From NCBI GenBank assembly GCA_034430275.1, contig DAOUEW010000353.1:1-12445 (forward strand): 12,445 nt of DNA, given 5' to 3'. Both the position numbers and the translations under genes were made by a program. The stretch is from JAUVXJ01 sp034430275. GTDB taxonomy: Bacteria > Chloroflexota > Anaerolineae > UBA7937 > B3-Chlor. A model generated the notes under the pieces. It searched no databases, had not been told where the DNA came from, and saw only the letters and a list, made by a program, of their open reading frames with translations. Of this stretch, positions 6,989 through 12,445 are shown piece after piece. Positions within the stretch are counted from its first letter, which is position 1, and every line of letters begins with the position of its first letter.

Positions 6989-9900
6989 ATGACCTCCAAC
7001 CTTCGACTGATCATCGCCCGACGCAGACAGCGTAGATACGCCGCCAAGAACAACACCCATCTGCCCAAGATAAGCTTGTCTGCGGTAGGCGTCGTGGTCC
7101 TCAGCTTCGTGTTCACCGTGGTGGCGGCGTTCGGCTCCGTCGCGGGTGTGTATGCGTACTATGCCCAGCAGTTGCCGCCCGCTGAGATGATCGAAGTCCA
7201 GACCTCGCAGAGCTTCAAGACCACCAAGATCTACGATCGCACCGGGACTAAGCTGCTCTACGAAGTCTTCGATCCTCGTTGGGGCAGCCGCACCGTGGTC
7301 CCCATCGATCAGATACCCGACAACCTCAAGTACGCCACCATAGCCATCGAGGACAAGGACTTCTACACCAATCCGGGCGTCAACATTCGTGGTATCGCAC
7401 GTGCTATCTACGTGGACATCACGGGGCAAGGTTTCCAGGGAGGAAGTTCCATAACCACGCTTCTGGTGAAGAACGTGATCATACCAGCAGAGGAAAGAAC
7501 AGAGCGCGATTTCTCCCGCAAGATCAAGGAAGCTATCCTGGCCATTGAGATCACGAGGCGATACAGCAAGGATCAGATCCTGGAATGGTATCTCAACACC
7601 GTCTTCTACGGGAACATGGCCTACGGTGTGGAAGCTGCCGCCCAGAACTACTTCGGCAAGCAGATGCAGGACCTGAGCCTGGCCGAGTGCGCCATGTTGG
7701 CCGTGCTCCCCAACGCTCCGGCCACCCACTCCCCTCTCACGAACCCCGAGGAGGCCAGGATACGCCAGCACCTGGTGCTGGATGCCATGTTCCGCGAGGG
7801 GTACATCACCCAAGAGGAGATCGTGGCCGCCAAGGTCGAGGAGCTGCACTACGCACCGGTGCGCTACGACATCGAAGCGCCTCACTTCGTGATGTACGTG
7901 CGGCAGATCCTCGAGGAACGATATGGTTCCGACCTGCTATACCAGGGCGGTCTCAAGGTCTACACCACGCTCGACCTGGAGTTGCAGCACGTCGCCGAGG
8001 ACATTGCCCGCGAACACATCGCCGAGCTCCAGGCTGACGAGCACAACGCCACCAATGCCGCCCTGGTGTCGATGAAGCCCGCCACCGGAGAGATACTGGT
8101 CATGGTGGGAAGCCTGGACTATTTCGACAGAGAGATAGACGGGCAGGTCAACGTTGCCCTGGCCGAGCGGCAACCTGGTTCGTCCTTCAAGATGTTCACC
8201 TACACCGAGGCTCTCCAGCAGGGCTACACCGCAGCCAACATGGTCATGGACGTGCGAACCACCTTCCCTGACCCTGATTACTCCAGCCCCTATACGCCGG
8301 AGAACTACGACCGCGAGTTCCACGGGCCGCTTCGCTTGAGGCAGGCGCTGGCCCGTTCCATCAACGTGGCCGCGGTGAAGGTCATGAGTTGGGTCGGGGT
8401 CAGGAACGTCATAGACCTGGCCCACCGGATGGGGATCAACACTCTGACACGTGACTACTACGGCCTGAGCCTCACCCTGGGCGGCGGCGAGGTGAGACTG
8501 GTGGACATGACCTACGCCTTCAGCGTGCTCGCCAATGGCGGCTACATGACCGGCCAGCCCGTCTCCGAGGACGAGCTGCGGCCTGGCTATCGCGAACTCG
8601 ACCCGGTGGCCATTCTGCGCGTCGAGGATGCCAACGGAAACGTGCTGGAGGAATACCAGAGCCCCGAACAGCGCGAGATCATCAGCCCGCAGGTCTCGTA
8701 CATCATCACGCACATGCTCTCGGACAACGTCGCCCGGACCCCATCCTTCGGATCTCGCAGTACGCTATGGCTGGGCAATGACAGACCGGTGGCGGCCAAG
8801 ACCGGCACCACCACCGACTACCGGGATTCGTGGACCGTAGGATTCACGCCCCAGCTCTGCACCGGCGTCTGGGTGGGCAATAGCAACAACGATCCCATGG
8901 AGCACGTGCCGGGCTCCTTGGGAGCTGGGCCCATCTGGCACGATTTTATGCTGACAGCGCTGGAAGGGGAGCCCACGATACCGTTCGTGGAGCCCCCTGG
9001 TCTGGAGTGGGCCATCGTCGACGCGACGTCGGGCCTGCTGCCCACAAAGAACAGTCCCTCCACCATCCGGGAGGTCTTTCTCCCCGGCACCGTGCCCACA
9101 GAAGAAGACGACATCCATCAGGCCTTCCGCATCTGCCGCAGCTCGGGCAAGCTGGCCACCGTCTATTGCCCATTGGATGAGGTTGTGGAGAAGGTATTCG
9201 AGATCTATCCGCCCGAGGCTGCGGATTGGGTCCGCGAGAACAACGTACCTCAACCGCCCACAGAGTACTGTGACGTGCATGGTCCCAGCCCGGTGACGGG
9301 CGATGTGGCTATCGCCAACCCGCGCCCCTATGACTACATCCACGGGATTGTCCAGATCAAGGGCAACGCTCGAGGTCCCAGCGTGCAACTGTACCGCCTT
9401 CAGTCCGGACCTGGTCTCAACCCATCCTCCTGGACACAGATAGGTGGTGATCACTACAACACCGTGGACAATGGGCTGTTGGAGACCTGGGACGTCAGAG
9501 ACCTGGATGGACTGTACACCCTGCAACTGTCGGTAGTGGACTGGAACAACTACTATCAGCAGTCAACCATCCAGGTCACGGTGGACAACGAAGCGCCCAC
9601 CATCGAGATCACGTACCCCATCACCGAGCAACTGTACGTGATGGAAGAGGATGAGTGGGTCAGTATCCAGGCCCAGGCGGTAGACAACTTCTCCATGGAC
9701 AAGGTCGAGTTCTTCTTCGACGATGAACTGCTGACCTACGACACGGTCAGTCCCTATAACCAGCGGTGGACCATCGTCATGACCAAGACGGTGGAGGAAG
9801 ACGCCGCCCTCCGCGAACTGCTGGAAGAGGAGGTTCCCATCGAGGAGTTCCCCGCAGAGTTCGCGGAGGCCGAGGATCCCATCCTCGAGGTAACCAACAG

Positions 9901-10099
9901 CATCACCGTGCCTCACACCATCCGTGTGGAGGCGGTAGACGCCGCAGGGAGCCGCACCAAGAGTGAAGATGTCCTGATCTACGTCATCCACAAGCAGGAA
10001 GAGGAAGAAGAGGAAACCACAGAGGCCAGTCTGAACATACGGTCGTCATACACCTGGGCCCTCGCCCGTCGGGAAGAGAGCGCCCTGGGACCAGCATGA
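6989..10099 (+). CDS. Class A penicillin-binding protein (bifunctional peptidoglycan synthase) with Ig-like C-terminal extension
   Basis: A 1036-residue membrane-anchored enzyme that polymerises lipid II and crosslinks the stem peptides. A basic N-terminus precedes one transmembrane helix at about 30-57. The GT51 domain follows: IAIEDKDFY (118-126, E121 catalytic), QGGSSITTLLVKN (150-162), RKIKE (177-181, E181 second glutamate) and EWYLNTVFYGNMAYGVEAAA (199-218). The transpeptidase domain has SSFK (398-401, S398 nucleophile), SIN (457-459) and KTG (604-606). From about 665 there is an extension with C716, C727 and C761, two Ig-like beta segments (about 773-866 and 869-1000), and an acidic insert at 936-963. 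The usual TITQQ of GT51 reads SITTL here. ATG 6989 has AGGAAG (6977-6982) 6 nt upstream. The stop overlaps surE by 4 bp. The extension is probably extracytoplasmic and may bind wall or partner proteins; this is inference. Confidence 0.95.
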   Translation: MTSNLRLIIARRRQRRYAAKNNTHLPKISLSAVGVVVLSFVFTVVAAFGSVAGVYAYYAQQLPPAEMIEVQTSQSFKTTKIYDRTGTKLLYEVFDPRWGSRTVVPIDQIPDNLKYATIAIEDKDFYTNPGVNIRGIARAIYVDITGQGFQGGSSITTLLVKNVIIPAEERTERDFSRKIKEAILAIEITRRYSKDQILEWYLNTVFYGNMAYGVEAAAQNYFGKQMQDLSLAECAMLAVLPNAPATHSPLTNPEEARIRQHLVLDAMFREGYITQEEIVAAKVEELHYAPVRYDIEAPHFVMYVRQILEERYGSDLLYQGGLKVYTTLDLELQHVAEDIAREHIAELQADEHNATNAALVSMKPATGEILVMVGSLDYFDREIDGQVNVALAERQPGSSFKMFTYTEALQQGYTAANMVMDVRTTFPDPDYSSPYTPENYDREFHGPLRLRQALARSINVAAVKVMSWVGVRNVIDLAHRMGINTLTRDYYGLSLTLGGGEVRLVDMTYAFSVLANGGYMTGQPVSEDELRPGYRELDPVAILRVEDANGNVLEEYQSPEQREIISPQVSYIITHMLSDNVARTPSFGSRSTLWLGNDRPVAAKTGTTTDYRDSWTVGFTPQLCTGVWVGNSNNDPMEHVPGSLGAGPIWHDFMLTALEGEPTIPFVEPPGLEWAIVDATSGLLPTKNSPSTIREVFLPGTVPTEEDDIHQAFRICRSSGKLATVYCPLDEVVEKVFEIYPPEAADWVRENNVPQPPTEYCDVHGPSPVTGDVAIANPRPYDYIHGIVQIKGNARGPSVQLYRLQSGPGLNPSSWTQIGGDHYNTVDNGLLETWDVRDLDGLYTLQLSVVDWNNYYQQSTIQVTVDNEAPTIEITYPITEQLYVMEEDEWVSIQAQAVDNFSMDKVEFFFDDELLTYDTVSPYNQRWTIVMTKTVEEDAALRELLEEEVPIEEFPAEFAEAEDPILEVTNSITVPHTIRVEAVDAAGSRTKSEDVLIYVIHKQEEEEEETTEASLNIRSSYTWALARREESALGPA

Positions 10100-10890
10100 G
10101 CAACATCCTGGTCAGCAACGACGATGGCATCACCGGGCCGGGGTTGCTACCCCTCCAGCAAGCACTCCGCGCCGTTGGGGAAGTGACGGTTTTCGTCCCT
10201 GATCGACAACGGAGCGCCTCAGGTCATGCGAAGACCATGCACAAGCCTCTGCGCATCCAGGTGACCAGCCTCGCCGATGGTTCCTCGGCCTACACCAGTA
10301 CAGGGGCTCCGTCTGACTGCGTAGCTCTGGCAGTGTTGGGGTTCTTCCCCACGATGCCCGATCTGGTCATCTCGGGGATCAACTTGGGCGCCAACGTGGG
10401 ACACGACATCACCTACTCCGGGACACTGGCCGCTGCCTTCGAAGCTACCATCTCTGGCATCCCCTCCATTGCCGCCTCTCTCGACACCTACGAGGGCGGA
10501 GACTTTTCCTACGCGGCACAGTTTGTCGCCAGCCTGGCCCGAGAGGTCGTGACGCGCGGCCTCCCCGAGAACGTCTTGCTGAACGTGAACGTGCCCAATG
10601 TGCCCCAGCGAGAGATCGCCGGCATAGAGATCACTCGTTTGGGAAGGAGATTGTACCGGGACGAGCTCATCAGACGAAAGGACCCTCGTGGACGGGACTA
10701 CTACTGGATCGGGGGAGAAAGGCCAACGGGCCGCGCCGACGACGAGGGCACTGACATCTGGGCGCTGGCTTCGAACTACGTATCCATCACCCCCATACAA
10801 CTGGACATGACCGACTACGAGTTCGCGGAGAAGTTGAGAGCTTGGGACGTGGTCCGTGGAGAAGCGTCTGCTGAACGTTCGCAGGGCTGA
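10096..10890 (+). CDS. surE: 5'/3'-nucleotidase SurE
   Basis: A 264-residue metal-dependent phosphatase that removes phosphate from nucleoside monophosphates, and in some members from short polyphosphate. The metal site is intact: NDDG at 8-11 (D9, D10), PDRQRSASG at 35-43 (S40), and SGINLGANVGHDITYSGT at 93-110 (N96), the last being the most characteristic block of the family. Length is normal for SurE. The ATG lies inside the PBP stop (ATGA), so translation is probably coupled to that of the PBP; a GGGA at 10087-10090 is 5 nt upstream. The C-terminal segment from about 200 contains the usual DYYWIGGERP region (195-204) before strands leading to SNYVSITPIQLDMTDY (226-241). Cytosolic. The link between wall synthesis and nucleotide dephosphorylation is not explained by known pathways and may be only operon packing. 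Confidence 0.96.
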   Translation: MSNILVSNDDGITGPGLLPLQQALRAVGEVTVFVPDRQRSASGHAKTMHKPLRIQVTSLADGSSAYTSTGAPSDCVALAVLGFFPTMPDLVISGINLGANVGHDITYSGTLAAAFEATISGIPSIAASLDTYEGGDFSYAAQFVASLAREVVTRGLPENVLLNVNVPNVPQREIAGIEITRLGRRLYRDELIRRKDPRGRDYYWIGGERPTGRADDEGTDIWALASNYVSITPIQLDMTDYEFAEKLRAWDVVRGEASAERSQG

Positions 10891-10924
10891 CCTGGAATGA
10901 TGCCACGATAGAGGTAGGCTGGCG

Positions 10925-11449
10925 ATGGACTTCTGGGAAGTGCTGAAAGCTAGACAAAGCGTGCGCGCCTTCGACGACAAGCGTGACGTCCCTCCTGAGG
11001 CGGTGACCAGGCTGATCCAGGCCGCAGTCCGTGCGCCGACCGCGGGCAATCGCCAGCCCTGGCACTTCTGCGTGGTTCGAGAAGAAGCAACCAAGAGGGC
11101 ACTGGCACAAGCCGCGCTCAACCAGTGGTTCCTCAGTGAGGCTCCAGTCGTCATCGTGGTCTGCGCCGACCCCGAGCGTTCGGCTGCCAGGTATGGAGAC
11201 CGCGGAAGATACCTCTATTCGCTTCAGGACACGGCAGCCGCAACGCAGAACCTCCTCCTGGCTGCCGTAGCCTCAGGCCTGGGCGCCTGCTGGGTAGGCG
11301 CTTTCGATGAGGAAGCATCCGCCCGAGCCCTCGATCTTCCGGCTCACTTTCGGCCGGTGGCCATAGTCCCCATCGGCTATTCGACGGGCCGTCCCTCGTC
11401 TGGAACCGACCGTCGTGCACCGGAGACGGTAGTCACGACCATAGACTAA
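10925..11449 (+). CDS. Nitroreductase family protein (FMN oxidoreductase)
   Basis: A compact 174-residue flavoprotein of the nitroreductase superfamily, which uses NAD(P)H to reduce quinones, nitro compounds or other electrophiles. The FMN phosphate-binding start RQSVRAF is at 10-16 (R10, S12, R14), APTAGNRQPWHF at 37-48 is the second flavin contact, QDTAAATQNLLLAAVASGLG (101-120) is the dimer and flavin helix, and ACWVGAF at 121-127 and PIGYSTG at 149-155 complete the fold. It is at the short end of the family and lacks large inserts, so it is close to the minimal hub-type scaffold. The natural substrate cannot be predicted. ATG 10925 has GAGGTAGG at 10911-10918 upstream. It follows surE by 34 nt with no promoter that I can see, so it is probably the last gene of the PBP-surE operon. 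Confidence 0.93.
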   Translation: MDFWEVLKARQSVRAFDDKRDVPPEAVTRLIQAAVRAPTAGNRQPWHFCVVREEATKRALAQAALNQWFLSEAPVVIVVCADPERSAARYGDRGRYLYSLQDTAAATQNLLLAAVASGLGACWVGAFDEEASARALDLPAHFRPVAIVPIGYSTGRPSSGTDRRAPETVVTTID

Positions 11450-11455
11450 CCCTCT

Positions 11456-11482
11456 CTCCGCGCCCTCTGCGTCCTCTGTGGT
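11456..11482. repeat. Three imperfect 9-nt tandem units just after the nitroreductase stop
   Basis: The units CTCCGCGCC, CTCTGCGTC and CTCTGTGGT follow one another directly, beginning 6 nt after the stop codon. On the opposite strand they read as a GAG-rich string of the kind seen in widespread intergenic repeats. Function unknown. Confidence 0.55.
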
Positions 11483-11571
11483 GACGTGGAACCAGACTCG
11501 CTGTTCTGTCCGTTCCTCCACTCTACGGGAGGATGTGCAAGAAGGGGCCATGACAGCATTGACCGCACTCG

Positions 11572-11598
11572 TCGGGGCGGGTCTGAGACCCGCCCCGA
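11572..11598. repeat. REP-like perfect palindrome, 13-bp arms around one central base
   Basis: The left arm TCGGGGCGGGTCT (11572-11584) is exactly complementary to the right arm (11586-11598) around G11585. There is no T-run on either side, so it does not look like a Rho-independent terminator. GC-rich palindromes of this type occur as dispersed REP elements in many bacteria. Confidence 0.75.
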
Positions 11599-11616
11599 GA
11601 TACCCGCTTTGGTCGA

Positions 11617-11637
11617 GCACCAAGGCTATCTCGGTGC
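11617..11637 (-). repeat. Second hairpin beside the REP-like palindrome
   Basis: On the minus strand GCACCGAG and CTTGGTGC form an 8-bp stem around a 5-nt loop. One G-T pair becomes A/C on the plus strand, so the structure is better in minus-strand RNA or single-stranded DNA. It lies 18 nt from the palindrome and may be part of the same element. Confidence 0.5.
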
Positions 11638-11664
11638 AGGTTTTCCACACTTTCCTCGGTCGGC

Positions 11665-11693
11665 TTGCAGAAAGGGTGGACCGCGCCTATAAT
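11665..11693 (+). promoter_or_regulatory. Candidate sigma-70 promoter for ilvE
   Basis: A perfect TATAAT (11688-11693) lies 17 nt after TTGCAG (11665-11670). Transcription should start near 11700, about 54 nt before the ilvE ATG. The -35 box is the same TTGCAGA seen before the PBP gene. Confidence 0.65.
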
Positions 11694-11753
11694 CGCCGTC
11701 GCGTCACGAATAGAGCCCTGCACGCCGGGGCGGGGCGAAGGAGGAAGTAGGTG

Positions 11754-12445
11754 ATGGCAAACAAGTACGCGTTCTTCGAGGGTAAGATCGTGCCCCTAGA
11801 GGAGGCCAGGGTCAGCATCATGACCCATGCCTTCAACTACGGGACGGGCTGCTTCGAGGGAATCCGAGCTTACTGGAACGCGACCGAGGAGCAGCTCTAC
11901 GTTTTTAAGCTGAGAGAGCACTTTGAGCGCTTCCTGGACTCGTGCAGGATCATCCTCATCTCTCTCCCCTACAACGTAGACCAACTGTGTGAAGCGACCC
12001 TAGAGTTGCTGCGGAAGGAAGGCTTCCGAGAGGACACCTACATCCGTCCCCTGGCCTACAAGGCAGACCGCGTGGTCGGTGTCAGGCTGCACGATCTGAA
12101 GGACGAGTTCGCCATGTTCGCGTTGCCCTTCGGCAAGTACATCGACAAAGAGGAAGGCGCTGACGTGGGGGTTTCGTCCTGGCGTCGCATCAACGACAAC
12201 GCCGTTCCCGCCAGGGCCAAGATCACCGGTGCCTACATCAACTCCGCTCTGATCAAAACCGACGCAGTCATGAACAGATTCGACGAGGCCATCGTCCTTA
12301 CGCAGGAAGGACACGTCTCCGAGGGGAGCGCAGAGAATCTGTTCATCGTCAAGGAAGGCAAACTGGTCACGCCCCCCATCACCGACGACATCCTGGAGGG
12401 TATCACCAGGTCCACTCTCATGGAGGTAGCGGAGAAGGAGCTCGG
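11754..12445 (+). CDS. ilvE: Branched-chain amino acid aminotransferase, 3' end outside window
   Basis: The first 230 residues of a fold-type IV PLP enzyme that interconverts leucine, isoleucine and valine with their 2-oxo acids, using 2-oxoglutarate or glutamate. SIMTHAFNYGTGCFEGIRAYW (21-41) forms the N-terminal substrate-side motif, YIRPLAYK (96-103) follows, and K156 in ARAKITGAYINS (153-164) matches the Schiff-base lysine. VSEGSAENLFIVK (188-200) and TPPITDDILEGITRSTL (206-222) are the PLP and carboxylate-binding blocks that set this family apart from D-amino acid transaminase and aminodeoxychorismate lyase. About 75 residues are missing at the right edge. AAGGAGG (11738-11744) lies 9 nt before ATG 11754; an in-frame GTG at 11751 is 6 nt from it and cannot be excluded. 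It has its own promoter, so it is likely independent of the PBP operon. Confidence 0.95.
   Translation, partial: MANKYAFFEGKIVPLEEARVSIMTHAFNYGTGCFEGIRAYWNATEEQLYVFKLREHFERFLDSCRIILISLPYNVDQLCEATLELLRKEGFREDTYIRPLAYKADRVVGVRLHDLKDEFAMFALPFGKYIDKEEGADVGVSSWRRINDNAVPARAKITGAYINSALIKTDAVMNRFDEAIVLTQEGHVSEGSAENLFIVKEGKLVTPPITDDILEGITRSTLMEVAEKEL

Larger units (their letters stand above)
11450..11753. other. 304-base intergenic region rich in repeats
   Basis: No gene is supported here. In order it holds a 9-nt triple repeat (11456-11482), a small hairpin TCCTCC/GGAGGA (11514-11533), a 27-bp palindrome (11572-11598), a second hairpin (11617-11637), a promoter (11665-11693), and the ilvE ribosome binding site AAGGAGG (11738-11744). 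Short open frames across it only read through the repeats. Confidence 0.7.

Noticed and set aside
6962..9991. Long minus frames opposite the PBP gene (6962-7885, 7937-8713, 8765-9526, 9563-9991).
   Set aside because: All lie in the same register against strongly conserved PBP motifs. Their histidine-, valine- and glycine-rich composition is typical of reverse-strand shadows.
10219..11154. 311-codon minus frame across surE and the nitroreductase.
   Set aside because: It spans two well-supported plus-strand genes and their spacer, and shows no family motif.
11572..11598. Palindrome as a Rho-independent terminator for the PBP-surE-nitroreductase operon.
   Set aside because: The stem is strong, but neither side has the T-run needed, and the single central base is a poor loop.
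11478..11750. Short plus and minus frames in the gap before ilvE.
   Set aside because: They translate the REP-like palindrome and flanking repeats, giving the low-information peptides that such repeats usually produce, and lack ribosome binding sites.
1..12445. CRISPR array, tRNA, rRNA, transposase, prophage or toxin-antitoxin genes.
   Set aside because: No regularly spaced repeats, no cloverleaf, no conserved rRNA stretch and no such protein motifs were seen on either strand.

Overview
The window is gene-dense, GC-rich bacterial chromosome with short intergenic gaps, AGGAG-type ribosome binding sites and several non-ATG starts. The class A penicillin-binding protein rules out an archaeon and implies a peptidoglycan wall. 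The protein styles suggest Chloroflexota, perhaps Anaerolineae or a relative: a long membrane glycosyltransferase-like protein with an ILEI (FAM3-type) domain, a PBP with a cysteine-bearing Ig-like tail, and small REP-like palindromes. This placement is a judgement from protein style, not a search result.

Layout. Bases 1-2612 (minus) hold most of a large polytopic membrane protein, cut by the window edge. A divergent promoter region (2613-2767) separates it from folC (plus, 2768-4135). folC converges on an alpha/beta hydrolase (minus, 4153-4920), which lies downstream of trxB (minus, 4989-5936); these two probably share a transcript. The trxB mRNA appears to have a leader of about 120 nt that folds into three hairpins. 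Its promoter shares its -35 box with an opposing promoter for a class I methyltransferase (plus, 6165-6923). Then come a 1036-residue class A PBP (6989-10099), surE (overlapping the PBP stop by 4 bp) and a small nitroreductase (10925-11449), probably one operon. The 304-base gap 11450-11753 holds a three-unit 9-nt repeat, a 27-bp REP-like palindrome, a second hairpin and a promoter with a perfect TATAAT box. ilvE (plus, 11754 onward) runs off the right edge.

Function. Most genes are housekeeping: folate polyglutamylation, thiol redox balance, peptidoglycan synthesis, nucleotide dephosphorylation and branched-chain amino acid transamination. I see no CRISPR array, tRNA, rRNA, prophage, transposase or defence system. 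The most unusual signals are the structured trxB leader, whose last hairpin arm could alternatively pair with the ribosome binding site; the ILEI domain on the membrane protein; and departures from the usual GT51 motifs together with a long C-terminal extension in the PBP. I find no clear evidence for a wholly new multi-gene system.
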